Shown here: piece by piece, positions 42,097 through 51,117 of the stretch
Numbering within the stretch: the first letter of the stretch is position 1
Layout: every line of letters begins with the position of its first letter
Assembly (NCBI GenBank): GCA_028285415.1
Contig: JANQPF010000013.1
Span: 62,001 to 126,000 of the forward strand
DNA: 64,000 bases
Origin: Pseudomonadales bacterium
GTDB lineage: Bacteria > Pseudomonadota > Gammaproteobacteria > Pseudomonadales > Azotimanducaceae
Direction: 5' to 3'
Program-made: the position numbers and the translations under genes
Notes under the pieces: model-generated
Seen by the model: the letters and a program-made list of their open reading frames with translations, nothing else
Told to the model about the DNA's origin: nothing
The model's database searches: none

Positions 42097-42117
42097 GCCA
42101 GCTCCACCAACCTGAAC

Positions 42118-42136
42118 AGGGGGCCTCGCGCCCCCT
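42118..42136 (+). terminator. Attenuator hairpin after EDND-repeat gene
   Basis: AGGGGGC (42118-42124) pairs with GCCCCCT (42130-42136), followed by TCTCTTT. It lies between the EDND gene and the small secreted protein genes. Partial read-through would give high substrate and low exporter levels. Confidence 0.6.
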
Positions 42137-42155
42137 TCTCTTTGAGGACAAAACA

Positions 42156-42599
42156 ATGCGCCGACCCAATACCCTACTCCTCCTCGTTTCCCTGGCCGTG
42201 CTGGCCATCAGCTCCGGCGGCGTTAGCGCCCAGACTGGCCCCCAGGCTCAAGCCGCAGGACCAAGCAAAGAGCAGATCCTGCTGCAGCGCGTATACGAGA
42301 TGCGCATGCGCTTCGAACAGGAGCGAGCACAGCGCGACGCAGAAGCACGCGCCAACGTCCGCTTACAGACCCAGGGTGGTCTCGCGGGGCGCGCGGACAG
42401 CCCCACCGTATCGGGTCTGCGACAACAGACGAACCAGCAGCTTGCACGCTTCGAATCGAGCTTCCGCTGCCTGGACGTCGACGTGGAGGCCAACAGCGGC
42501 AACACCGTTGTCATCTGCGGTGACAACTCCGGCGACATCAACGGCACCAACGTCTCCGCACAGCGCGACATCGTCACCGTACAGGGAGGCCGCCCGTGA
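42156..42599 (+). CDS. Small secreted protein, 147 aa, of the CsgG-type locus
   Basis: Signal peptide (MRRPNTLLLLVSLAVLAISSGGVSA), a helical segment (ILLQRVYEMRMRFEQERAQRD, about 40-65), then a C-terminal beta-like stretch with Asn, Gly and Val (NSGNTVVICGDNSGDINGTN) and two cysteines. The tail resembles short fibre-subunit or nucleator segments in curli and holdfast-anchor systems, but no homology can be claimed. The stop overlaps the next start by 4 nt (GTGA). Confidence 0.7.
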   Translation: MRRPNTLLLLVSLAVLAISSGGVSAQTGPQAQAAGPSKEQILLQRVYEMRMRFEQERAQRDAEARANVRLQTQGGLAGRADSPTVSGLRQQTNQQLARFESSFRCLDVDVEANSGNTVVICGDNSGDINGTNVSAQRDIVTVQGGRP

Positions 42600-42895
42600 A
42601 ACGTTTCCTGATGATCCTCTTGATCGCGGGTTTTGCCGCCTCCAGCGCCAACGCCACACCCCCGTTCGGCCACTATCTCCACGGTTTTCTGCTGCTGCCC
42701 GAGCAGCGCTACGACCCCGCGGTGCAGCGCTATCTGGCGGAGCAATCGCTCAGGGCGCTGCCGCTCTACGACGGCCAGCTCTACTACGTTCACCCGGTCA
42801 GCAACGTCGGCACCTACAACGAGCAGATGCAGATCCGCTACCTGGAATCGATGTTGAGGGACAAGGTGAAAGACGATGAACCTGTCAGCGACTGA
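42596..42895 (+). CDS. Small secreted protein, 99 aa, of the CsgG-type locus
   Basis: GTG start in the 4-nt overlap. Signal peptide (MKRFLMILLIAGFAASSANA). The mature part (TPPFGHYLHGFLLLPEQRYD, ALPLYDGQLYYVHPVSNVGT) is short and Tyr/Pro-rich. By size and position it could be an accessory factor like CsgE/CsgF, but I see no sequence match. Confidence 0.65.
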   Translation: MKRFLMILLIAGFAASSANATPPFGHYLHGFLLLPEQRYDPAVQRYLAEQSLRALPLYDGQLYYVHPVSNVGTYNEQMQIRYLESMLRDKVKDDEPVSD

Positions 42896-42942
42896 CCGTG
42901 ACCTACGTCTGACCACCGCAAAATACACAAGGACCTGAGATC

Positions 42943-43938
42943 ATGACACGCTCCCGACTGATACTTCTCGTTTGCATGGGCCTGTTGCTGACCGCAGCCG
43001 TCGGCGTCGCAGAAGCAAAGAGCAAGAAGGACAAACCCATGAAAGCGGCCGCGCTGGAGCAGGCACTCGACAACATGCAGTGCTCCGGCCTGAAGCCCCG
43101 CGTCGCCATCTACGGGTTTTACGCGACCGGCAAGATGGCCGCATTCGAGGGCTATAACGTCGGTGACGGCCTGGCCGCCCAGCTTGCGACGGAGCTGACC
43201 CGCACCAACTGTTTCATCGTTCTGGACCGGACCGGCCTTTCCAACCTCCTGCGCGAGCAGGAACTCGGCCTCGCGGGCGTCGTCGGCCGCGAAACCGCGC
43301 CGGGCGCGGGACGGATCGTCGGGGCGGAAGTCATCATTAAAGGTACCGTGACCGAGTTCGATCCGAACAAGAAAGGCGGCGGCTTGACCCTCGGCATGGG
43401 CCTGCCCAACACGCCGCTCGGCATCCGGCTCGGACGCAACGGCAGCAAGGCGCACGTAGGTCTCGACATCTCCATCATCGATGCGACGACGGGGCACACC
43501 AAGTCTTCCCACCGCGTCATCGCGGACTCCAAAACCGGCGGCTGGACAATTGGCCTCGACTACAAGCGCGCCAGCCTCGGTGGCGACACGTTCGCCAAGT
43601 CGCCTCTCGGCGTTGCCTCACGCAACGCGCTCGGCCAGGCGGTACTGAAAATCGCCGAGGATCTGCAGCAATCCGTCGAGCGGCGCTTTCAGGTCGCCGG
43701 TACCGATGCCGGAGAGGTTTTCCTGAACGCGGATCGCGCTTCCGGCGTACGCGAAGGTGATCTCTTGAAAGTGTCCACGGTAGTGCGCCGTCTGGTGGAT
43801 CCGGCCACGGGACTCTTGCTCGACACCGTCGAGCGCGAGGTGGGCAAGGTGCGGGTGATCGAAGTCAACGAGCGCTACGCCCGGGCTGAGATCATCGACG
43901 GCGACAAGGTGCGCCGCGGCGACTTTGTCCACCTTTGA
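42943..43938 (+). CDS. CsgG/HfaB-family outer-membrane secretion channel, 331 aa
   Basis: KPRVAIYGFYATGK-like PRVAIYGFYATGKMA, GDGLAAQLATELTRTNCFIV, LDRTGLSNLLREQELGL and GAEVIIKGTVTEFDP are CsgG signatures; HVGLDISIIDATTGHTKSS is the transmembrane-hairpin region. Curli CsgG forms a nonameric export channel for amyloid subunits. Here the signal peptide ends in AEA with no lipobox cysteine, unlike CsgG. A C-terminal extension (about 245-331, VREGDLLKVSTVVRRLVDPA) resembles FlgT-C. It ends the unit, before a strong terminator. Confidence 0.85.
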   Translation: MTRSRLILLVCMGLLLTAAVGVAEAKSKKDKPMKAAALEQALDNMQCSGLKPRVAIYGFYATGKMAAFEGYNVGDGLAAQLATELTRTNCFIVLDRTGLSNLLREQELGLAGVVGRETAPGAGRIVGAEVIIKGTVTEFDPNKKGGGLTLGMGLPNTPLGIRLGRNGSKAHVGLDISIIDATTGHTKSSHRVIADSKTGGWTIGLDYKRASLGGDTFAKSPLGVASRNALGQAVLKIAEDLQQSVERRFQVAGTDAGEVFLNADRASGVREGDLLKVSTVVRRLVDPATGLLLDTVEREVGKVRVIEVNERYARAEIIDGDKVRRGDFVHL

Positions 43939-43958
43939 AAACTGGCGGGTGCAATAAG

Positions 43959-43983
43959 AAAGGGGTGCCAACGGCACCCCTTT
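43959..43983. terminator. Strong bidirectional terminator
   Basis: AAAGGGGTGCC (43959-43969) and GGCACCCCTTT (43973-43983), 11-bp stem with a 3-nt loop, then TATTAT. Shared by the CsgG gene and the convergent outer-membrane protein gene. Confidence 0.85.
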
Positions 43984-44005
43984 ATTATCAGTAAGCGAAA
44001 GTCGC

Positions 44006-44599
44006 TTAGAACTCGACGCGTACGCCAGCCTGCCAGCTGGTGACGTCATCACCAAACTCGACACCGGCGCCCAGCGCAAAGTTCTCCGTGAAGTAGTAGC
44101 GACCGCCAAAGGCAAATGACGTGTCGTCACCGCCGTCATCGAGATCAACGTAGTTCACGCCACCTTCGAGCTCAATGTTGTCGGTCACTTTACCGCGCAG
44201 ACCAACGCCCGCGCCGTAGCCGTCGTCTTCAATATCACCAAACGGAGTATCTACCTCCGCATCGATGTAGCTCAGCGACGCGACGAAATCGAGCTTGTCG
44301 GTAATCGGGGCATGACCGCCGATACCAACCGCCCACTGATCGAGATCGACGCTGAAGTCGAACTCCTGGGTCCCGTACCCTGCGGTCAGGAAGAAGTTCT
44401 CACCCAGCTCGACGGAGCCGTTCAGCAACAGGCCGTCACCGTCGACGTCGAGACCATCGTCAATCTCCGTGTCCACGTAAGCCGCTTCGATGTAGTTGTA
44501 GCTCATGCCGTCGTCGGCCAGAGCCGGGGCTGCCATGCCGGCGCCCAGGGCAAAAAGACCAAAACCCATACTAATAAAACGATACTTCTTTGGTTTCAT
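44006..44599 (-). CDS. Outer-membrane beta-barrel protein, 197 aa
   Basis: ATG 44599 with an AGGAGAG ribosome binding site; signal peptide (FISMGFGLFALGAGMAAPALA). Eight acidic amphipathic strands (MSYNYIEAAYVDTEIDDG, FFLTAGYGTQEFDFSVDLDQ, WQAGVRVEF at the end) match small OmpA-like barrels. Function unknown; convergent with the CsgG locus. Confidence 0.8.
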   Translation of the reverse strand: MKPKKYRFISMGFGLFALGAGMAAPALADDGMSYNYIEAAYVDTEIDDGLDVDGDGLLLNGSVELGENFFLTAGYGTQEFDFSVDLDQWAVGIGGHAPITDKLDFVASLSYIDAEVDTPFGDIEDDGYGAGVGLRGKVTDNIELEGGVNYVDLDDGGDDTSFAFGGRYYFTENFALGAGVEFGDDVTSWQAGVRVEF

Positions 44600-44848
44600 T
44601 CGTACTCTCCTGTTCATTTCTCCAATGAGGTATTGCCGGTCACCGATGCCTTTTGACGACCTTGGGTGACACGACACGGTGGGCATCATGCTGCCGCCAA
44701 CCTGAACGAAAGCTTAAGGCGCGTCTTTTCAGTCTGGAATTTCTGCGCCAGTCCACACTTCCGCAACTTCGTTGCCCTAACTCTGACCAGTACCTTGTCG
44801 CCAACGCTCGACGATGGATAATCGATATCGGCAAACGAAGGAAAAGAT

Positions 44849-46483
44849 ATGAGCTCGAGGCTATTCACGTTGTTGACAGTTCTCCTGACGGGAGGATGCG
44901 CAGCGTCAAACGTTCAGATTCTGCAGGAACTGACTGACGAGTCGGTTATACCGCCCGGTCACGGCATGGTAGTTCTACAGGTTGCCGACACCACGCCGAC
45001 AGGCCGCGTCTATCAGATCAACCAGGTGACGTTTGCGGCCCAGGATGTCAACGTCACCGAAGCCAAGTTACCCAGGGTTCAAGCAACCGAAGGCTATGCC
45101 AGCAGCACATCCCTCTTCGTTGCAACGCTTCCGGCCAACGACTACGCAATCACCTCGCTGCGCAGCTTCCATCGAGTCGGTGACGCCTATTTCTCACGCT
45201 TCTATCCCGGTGACATCGAACTCGGCACGTTTACCGTCGCCGCGGGCGAAGTGACGGACCTCGGTACCATTGCGGTCTACATTGACCGCAGCGCAGAGGA
45301 CTACCTGTATGCTTCCGCGCGAGTCGGTGTGAACGAGCACGGTCAGAGTTGGGTGCGCGATAATCTGCCGTCTCTGGCAACGGCTGTCACCAACATGGAT
45401 GCCCCGTCGAGCTGGCACGAAGACGGTAACGACTTCGAGCGTGACAACGACTACCGTCGCGCAGCCAATCGTCAGCTGGTTTTCGGCCTTCCTCACGTCA
45501 AGCCTGATACCGGCGGTCTCGTCTATCCCGGCAGACTCGGTATGATTCTGCGCCGCGACGGTCCCGGAGCGTGGGCGCTGGAAGGATTCGAAGAGGACGT
45601 CGAGTTGTCCATGCTGTCCGAGTTGGCAGGAGACACCGTCATCATCACCGAATTCAACGACATCTATCGCCGCACCGGCGCCGATGACGATTGGCAGGCT
45701 GTACCCCCCATACCCACAGAGGACAGAGTTACCTACATCAATAGTCATCCGGATCTGGGCATCTACGCCGTGTCGCAGAGCGCCAACGGCGTCGCCATAT
45801 GGACCACCACAAACTTTGGCGGTACGTGGTCTCAGCGGAACTCGCTGGAGCCCGAGCTCGGTTTCTTCGCATCACTCGACAAGAATCTGCTCGGCCTGGA
45901 CCAGAGTATAAAAGGCGCAACCTACCTGGCGAGCGAGACCGCTCTGTTTCTAGTGCTGCGCAATTCACTGTATCGCTACGACCTTGCGGCAAACACGTTT
46001 ACCGATCTCAAGACTTCAAACGTCGACTCACTGCAATCTCGCAATGCGGTTCTCACCGTATCGAGCGCCGGGCTTTTTTCAAGCAATCGGGTGTCTTTCG
46101 ACGACGGTCAATCCTGGACGTCGTACACGGGTCCACTCGATCCCGAATACACACCGGAGCAGATCGAAGACCTGAACAAGAATCCTCACAAACGCAAGAG
46201 AACGCGCCGCCTGAAGCTGATCGGTCACCCTATCTTTCTCAACGAAAACGTCGGGTTCGGCGTGCACGCAGCGCGCCGCAACGGCGACGCATTTCTCGTG
46301 CGCACGGAGGACGGTGCCGAGAACTGGAAACGCGTTGATGCGCCTTTGCCGGAAGGGTGTCTCGACCTCGAGCTTGCCAATGCGTCCGAGCTTCTCTTGC
46401 AGTGTTTCCTATCCGGCGAGTTCTATCGTTCAACGAACGAAGGCATGACCTGGGAAATCGACCGGGAGGTATCAGACACTTGA
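44849..46483 (+). CDS. Lipoprotein with BNR/VPS10-like beta-propeller repeats, 544 aa
   Basis: A lipobox (FTLLTVLLTGGC, Cys at 17) then a beta-rich N-domain (about 35-165). The C-terminal part has Asp-box-like repeats (TTNFGGTWSQRN, VSFDDGQSWTSYTG, RTEDGAENWKRVD, STNEGMTWEIDR), as in BNR/sialidase/YCF48 propellers. Surface or periplasmic. Followed by a secreted 179-aa protein (TGATG junction) and an S9 peptidase; the three form an operon. Role unknown. Confidence 0.75.
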   Translation: MSSRLFTLLTVLLTGGCAASNVQILQELTDESVIPPGHGMVVLQVADTTPTGRVYQINQVTFAAQDVNVTEAKLPRVQATEGYASSTSLFVATLPANDYAITSLRSFHRVGDAYFSRFYPGDIELGTFTVAAGEVTDLGTIAVYIDRSAEDYLYASARVGVNEHGQSWVRDNLPSLATAVTNMDAPSSWHEDGNDFERDNDYRRAANRQLVFGLPHVKPDTGGLVYPGRLGMILRRDGPGAWALEGFEEDVELSMLSELAGDTVIITEFNDIYRRTGADDDWQAVPPIPTEDRVTYINSHPDLGIYAVSQSANGVAIWTTTNFGGTWSQRNSLEPELGFFASLDKNLLGLDQSIKGATYLASETALFLVLRNSLYRYDLAANTFTDLKTSNVDSLQSRNAVLTVSSAGLFSSNRVSFDDGQSWTSYTGPLDPEYTPEQIEDLNKNPHKRKRTRRLKLIGHPIFLNENVGFGVHAARRNGDAFLVRTEDGAENWKRVDAPLPEGCLDLELANASELLLQCFLSGEFYRSTNEGMTWEIDREVSDT

Positions 46484-47022
46484 TGCGTCTGGCCATCAGC
46501 CTGGTTGCAGTCCTTCAGGTCCTGCCGGTAGCCGCCGAAAATCCTGTGAGCTGGTACAACGACTTTGCCTCGGTTGCCGACACGTTAAAAAGCAACGAAG
46601 CACTGTTTCTCCTGGATACGCTCACCGAGCGCGAGGGTGTCAGCTGGCATTTGACCGACAAAACGGTGTCCCCGTTAAAGCCACCGATGGGACGTCAGCT
46701 GCGTCTGGTGAAGCTCAGGGTCGGCAAGTACGCGTGGGGTAGCGTGGAAGTACCCTACTTCGATCTCCCGTATCGGCTTTCCCTGGCTGATCAGAAACGC
46801 TGGCAGTTTACCGTCGCACGCGACCGGCTCAACTACCTGGGCATGCAATTCGTTGGCGAAACCAGAGCAACGAGCTCCATAGACGTGCGCCTGATCAACC
46901 GAACGGCGGAAGTGCGGGCGCTGCTGCTGGAGAATCATCCGGAACTCCTTAACCGATTCGAGCTCACTTACAACGGTTACTACCCGGACGATTTCCTGCG
47001 CTTTGTCAGCGAGGCGCAGTGA
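46483..47022 (+). CDS. Secreted hypothetical protein, 179 aa
   Basis: ATG 46483 shares its A with the previous TGA stop. Signal peptide (MRLAISLVAVLQVLPVAA). The mature protein is alpha/beta (FASVADTLKSNEALFLLDTL, QLRLVKLRVGKYAWGSVEVP, LSLADQKRWQFTVARDRLNY). No family is recognised. Overlaps the next gene by 4 nt, so it is translationally coupled to an S9 peptidase. Confidence 0.65.
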   Translation: MRLAISLVAVLQVLPVAAENPVSWYNDFASVADTLKSNEALFLLDTLTEREGVSWHLTDKTVSPLKPPMGRQLRLVKLRVGKYAWGSVEVPYFDLPYRLSLADQKRWQFTVARDRLNYLGMQFVGETRATSSIDVRLINRTAEVRALLLENHPELLNRFELTYNGYYPDDFLRFVSEAQ

Positions 47023-49028
47023 TGAGGCAAGTTTTCCAAGCTCTCATACCGGTTCTGCTACTGACCTGCGCCGCCCCAATCGCAGTAGCTGCAGATGCCA
47101 CGTTCTTCAGCGATGAACGGCTGAGCGGCTTTCGTCTGAGCCCGGACGGCAATCAGCTTGCTTTCGTCGTCGACGTGGAGGGCGGTGAAGAAGTGCGGTC
47201 CATTGACCTGCAGACAGGCGCTGAAGCGGTGCTATTCGCAACGCCCCTGGTTGGCTCCGAAAACGTCACAATCTCCGCCATTTCCTGGATCGACGGCACA
47301 CACATTCTGGCAAACGTATACGCGCTGACCGAGGGGGTCGCGCGGCTTTCCGATACGCGCAATCGACATCACAAATTGATCCTCAACACGGCCGACCGGT
47401 CTGTGCGCTTCATCCAGACATCAGGACGCGTCATCAGCACCCTGCCTCTCGAACCGGACAAGCTCTTGATGTCCGTTATGGCATCGACGTCATACGTTTA
47501 CAAGATTGATGTCACCAAACTCACGGTCTGGGGCCAGAAGCTCAAGAAGACGGCAAAAGTCGACGGTGGCCAGTTTTCTCGCGCAAACCGCATTGCAGAG
47601 ATAGACGGCTTTGCATTCAACTGGCTTGCGGATGGCAACGGCAGCATCCGCGCGGTCATGCACTGGTCACAGGATGAAGGTGTGCAGCTTTCTACCCGCG
47701 ATGACATGTCGAGTATCTGGGAGGTCCAGGCAAGCTGGCGTGAAAAGAACAACCGGAAAAAGCGCAGTCGACAGGCTTTGATTGCGGCGGACCTCGAAGC
47801 CACCGAGTACCGCTTACTGTCTCTGGTGCCCAACAGTTCCGACTTTCTCGTGCTCAGCAAAGGCGAAGGCGGGCGCCAGGCGTTGCTGCAACTCAGTCTG
47901 GCAAAGGGCACCACCGAGACGATCTACGAGCATCCACAGGCGGAGATCCTTGGCGTCAACTTCCACAGGACGAGCGGTCAGCTCCTGTCCGCCCACTACT
48001 TCGACAGCGGTTACATTGGCCAGCACTACTTTCAGGAAGGACCGTCCCAGGTGGCGCAGTTGGCGGCGGCCGAGTATCCCCGACATCGAACATTGGTGGT
48101 CGGGATGGACAACGAGCAGCAGCGCTACGCGGTACTCGTCTACGCCAACAACGACCCGGGTAAGCTGATCGTCTACGATCTGCCGAACAGACTTGCGCTG
48201 CACACGCAGAGCCTCGCTCCCGCGCTGGACGGCCTGAAGCTTGCGCCGAGCACAAGCGGCAAGGTGGATGTGGAGGGAACGCCTGTCGAGTACTTTCTGA
48301 CACGACACGAAAGCGCGGACCCAATGCCGCTCATCGTCTACCCCCACGGCGGCCCGTTCGGCGTCGTCGACGACCGGCAATACGATCCCGCCGTGCAGTA
48401 TCTGGCAGCCCACGACTTCGCCGTGCTGCAGATCAACTACCGCGGCTCCGGCGGCTACGGCAGCGAGTTTCTCGAGGCAGGCAAAGGCGAATACGGGGAC
48501 ATGATGCTCGCCGACATCGAGGCCGCGGTAAGCGCAGCGATTACCGGCGGCGGCATCGACGCGGAGCGAATGTGCCTGCTCGGCGACAGCTACGGCGGCT
48601 ACGCCGCAATCATGCTGGCGCTCAGAAATCCCGAGCGCTTCCGCTGCGCCGCAACGTTTGCGGGCGTGTACGATCTCGGCCTCTTTCTGGGACGCCTGGA
48701 AGATGCCTCACGCAAGGCTGTCGTTGAACTTTTCATCGGCAATACAGATGAAGCAACGCTACGGGAGAACTACGATCGTCTCAAAGCCCTGTCTCCCCTT
48801 TACCAGCTGGAGTCGCTCGCAATCCCCGTCATGATCACTCACGGCAACGATGACAGACAGGTCGATATCGAGCACGCGTTACGCATGGAAACCAGGCTTA
48901 AGCAACTCGAAAAGCCATTTACAGTGCAGTACTACCCCGACATCGGGCACGGCTTCGACTCGCCGGAAACGTATTTCCACCACATGCGCGCGGTTACGAA
49001 CTTTATTACCGAGCACACTGCCAACTAG
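47019..49028 (+). CDS. S9 prolyl-oligopeptidase-family peptidase, secreted, 669 aa
   Basis: Signal peptide (about 1-27), an N-terminal beta-propeller (FRLSPDGNQLAFVVDVEGGE, TRDDMSSIWEVQASW) and a C-terminal alpha/beta hydrolase domain with PLIVYPHGGPFGVVDD, INYRGSGGYGSEF, nucleophile GDSYGGYAAIM, PVMITHGNDDRQV and final His in YPDIGHGFDSPE. A typical S9C-like acylaminoacyl peptidase layout, periplasmic. Last gene of its operon. Confidence 0.92.
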   Translation: MMRQVFQALIPVLLLTCAAPIAVAADATFFSDERLSGFRLSPDGNQLAFVVDVEGGEEVRSIDLQTGAEAVLFATPLVGSENVTISAISWIDGTHILANVYALTEGVARLSDTRNRHHKLILNTADRSVRFIQTSGRVISTLPLEPDKLLMSVMASTSYVYKIDVTKLTVWGQKLKKTAKVDGGQFSRANRIAEIDGFAFNWLADGNGSIRAVMHWSQDEGVQLSTRDDMSSIWEVQASWREKNNRKKRSRQALIAADLEATEYRLLSLVPNSSDFLVLSKGEGGRQALLQLSLAKGTTETIYEHPQAEILGVNFHRTSGQLLSAHYFDSGYIGQHYFQEGPSQVAQLAAAEYPRHRTLVVGMDNEQQRYAVLVYANNDPGKLIVYDLPNRLALHTQSLAPALDGLKLAPSTSGKVDVEGTPVEYFLTRHESADPMPLIVYPHGGPFGVVDDRQYDPAVQYLAAHDFAVLQINYRGSGGYGSEFLEAGKGEYGDMMLADIEAAVSAAITGGGIDAERMCLLGDSYGGYAAIMLALRNPERFRCAATFAGVYDLGLFLGRLEDASRKAVVELFIGNTDEATLRENYDRLKALSPLYQLESLAIPVMITHGNDDRQVDIEHALRMETRLKQLEKPFTVQYYPDIGHGFDSPETYFHHMRAVTNFITEHTAN

Positions 49029-49160
49029 ACCCCAACCACACCAATAGTGGGGCTCGTTAGTAGTGCTCGTTGCCTCGCTTACCATTGTAGCGTGATGCTG
49101 CGCGCAACTGCGTTTTCGCAGGAACCTGGATTAAACTGCGAAAAAATCCCGGAGCAATCA

Positions 49161-49814
49161 ATGATCACCGTTCTCGGCAGACGCAACTCCGCCAACGTAC
49201 AGAAGGTCATGTGGACGCTGGGGGAGCTCGACGTTCCCTACCGGCGTGAGGACGTGGGCGGTTCGTTTGGCTACCCGGACGACTATCCCAATCCCAACCC
49301 GGTCGTGCCGACGATCGTGGACGATGGCATCACGGTGTGGGAGTCAGGCGCCTGTGTCCGCCATCTGGCGCGTACCTACGGCCGCGGCACGCTCTGGCCT
49401 GACGATCCCGCCACACTCGCCACTGCCGACATGTGGATGGAGTGGCATCGCAGCGACATCAGCGCGGCGTTTTTTCCGCTCTTCATGACCAAAGTTCGCG
49501 GCCTCGAAACCACGCCGGAAAAGCTGGCACAGCTGACCGCAAGCTGCAGCCGCATCTTCGGCCAGCTGGATCAACAGCTGGCTGACCGGGCATACATCTG
49601 TGGAGATACGCTGACCATCGCGGACATCGTCAACGGGGCCATCATGTTCCGTTACATGACGTTGCCCGTCGAGCGTGCGGCGCTGCCGCACCTCGAGGCT
49701 TGGTATGCGCGCCTGACAGAGCGCCCGGCGTATCGGAAGCACGTCATGATCGAGTACGGGAGTAATCTCGAGGAGTGGAACGCCCACGAAGCGGCTAATG
49801 CCGAAATCCAGTAG
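49161..49814 (+). CDS. Glutathione S-transferase family protein, 217 aa
   Basis: ATG 49161 follows GGAG. The N-domain has VLGRRNSANVQKVMWTLGEL, NPNPVVPTIVDDG and VWESGACVRHLA; the C-domain has ADRAYICGDTLTIADIVNGA. Standard length. Overlaps the following DUF1080 gene by 17 nt. Substrate unknown. Confidence 0.88.
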   Translation: MITVLGRRNSANVQKVMWTLGELDVPYRREDVGGSFGYPDDYPNPNPVVPTIVDDGITVWESGACVRHLARTYGRGTLWPDDPATLATADMWMEWHRSDISAAFFPLFMTKVRGLETTPEKLAQLTASCSRIFGQLDQQLADRAYICGDTLTIADIVNGAIMFRYMTLPVERAALPHLEAWYARLTERPAYRKHVMIEYGSNLEEWNAHEAANAEIQ

Positions 49815-50508
49815 CCTCGGCAACGTCAAACGCGTGCTCTGTCTTGTCGCAACCGCCGGCGGCACCGCCAGCCTGCACGCGAACGCCGCGTCCGGTTCAT
49901 GGGTGTGGCTCTTCGACGGCGCAGATCTCAACGCCTGGCGTAACTACCAGGCCGCCGAACCGTCAGCCGGCTGGCAGATTGTCGACGGCAACCTCACACG
50001 GGTCGGCAGCGCCGGGGATCTCATCACACGCGAGACGTATGCAGACTTTGAGCTCGAGCTCGAATGGCGCGTGGCACCCGGTGGCAACAGCGGCATCTTC
50101 TTTCACGCGGACGAAACCCAGCCACGCATCTATCTGACCGCGCCGGAGCTGCAGATTCTCGATGACGCGGGCCACCGCGACGGCAACGATCCGCTGACGT
50201 CGGCGGGCAGCAACTACGCGCTCCATCCCGTGCCCCGAGGCATCGTCAAATCCGCAGGCGAATGGAACCACGTGCGGCTGCGCGTCGATGGCGACGTTGT
50301 GACGCACTGGCTGAACGACGTCAAGGTGGTCGAGTACGAGCTTGGCAGCGCAGACTGGCGGCAACGCGTAGCGGCCAGCAAATTCGCCGACTGGCCTCGC
50401 TACGGCAGTCTCCGAGAAGGCCACATTGGCCTGCAGGATCATGGTGACGAAGTTGCTTTCCGGCACATCAGAATCCGCCGTCTGAGCCCGGTCGCCGCGC
50501 AGCAGTAA
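49798..50508 (+). CDS. Secreted DUF1080 (3-keto-disaccharide hydrolase-like) protein, 236 aa
   Basis: An N-terminal signal-like segment (about 1-31), then WVWLFDGADLNAWRN, DFELELEWRVAPGGNSGIFF, PELQILDDAGHRDG, GEWNHVRLRVDGDVVTHWLN and GHIGLQDHGDEVAFRHIRIR. These are the strand signatures of the concanavalin-like DUF1080 family, some members of which hydrolyse 3-keto-glycosides. Full length. Confidence 0.9.
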   Translation: MPKSSSLGNVKRVLCLVATAGGTASLHANAASGSWVWLFDGADLNAWRNYQAAEPSAGWQIVDGNLTRVGSAGDLITRETYADFELELEWRVAPGGNSGIFFHADETQPRIYLTAPELQILDDAGHRDGNDPLTSAGSNYALHPVPRGIVKSAGEWNHVRLRVDGDVVTHWLNDVKVVEYELGSADWRQRVAASKFADWPRYGSLREGHIGLQDHGDEVAFRHIRIRRLSPVAAQQ

Positions 50509-50595
50509 CCGCGCGTCGCGACCTCGGATATCCCTTAGTTCGTCGGCATCGGCAGCCATGCTATCAAGGTCGTATCGGCTACCGGGAAAACGACT

Positions 50596-51066
50596 ATGGC
50601 ACCATTTCAGACACCACTACGGACGCTGAGCTCAACCCTGACCCGGCTGCTCTTCACCCTCAGCATCGTTTGCTGCACCCAGGCGTGTGCGAATGCTGGT
50701 GAAGTGACATCAAGCGCAGCCTCCGACGCCTCGGCCAACACCGGTGAATACGTTTTCACCAAGCACTGCGCAACCTGTCACGGCGAGTCCGGCGCGGGGA
50801 TTGAGCCCTGGTACCCTTCTCTCCAGCGCCTCGCCGCCATGCGAGAACCCTCCGACATGGTCGAAACCGTCATTACCGGGAGATTTCGACGCGCTGGTGA
50901 AATGAACGGTCATACGATCCCCATCATGCCTGCCTGGGGGCAGCTCAGTGACGTCGAGGTCGCGGCGATCGTGAACTACATTCAGCAGAACTGGGGCAGC
51001 ATGCCAAAGCCGGTGACAGCCGAAGACGTGGCCGCCATTCGAACCACACTCTGGGAAATCGACTGA
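50596..51066 (+). CDS. Secreted mono-haem cytochrome c, 156 aa
   Basis: Signal peptide (about 1-34). The haem motif CATCHGESGAG lies at about residue 57, followed by a distal Met candidate in IPIMPAWGQLSDVEVAAIVN, the class I cytochrome c/CcoP-like pattern. Periplasmic electron carrier or oxidase donor, within a region rich in respiratory genes. Confidence 0.88.
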   Translation: MAPFQTPLRTLSSTLTRLLFTLSIVCCTQACANAGEVTSSAASDASANTGEYVFTKHCATCHGESGAGIEPWYPSLQRLAAMREPSDMVETVITGRFRRAGEMNGHTIPIMPAWGQLSDVEVAAIVNYIQQNWGSMPKPVTAEDVAAIRTTLWEID

Positions 51067-51117
51067 GGGGTAGCGGGTCAGGGCTCGAGTTCGGATCGAG
51101 CCCCGTCTCTCCAGGTG

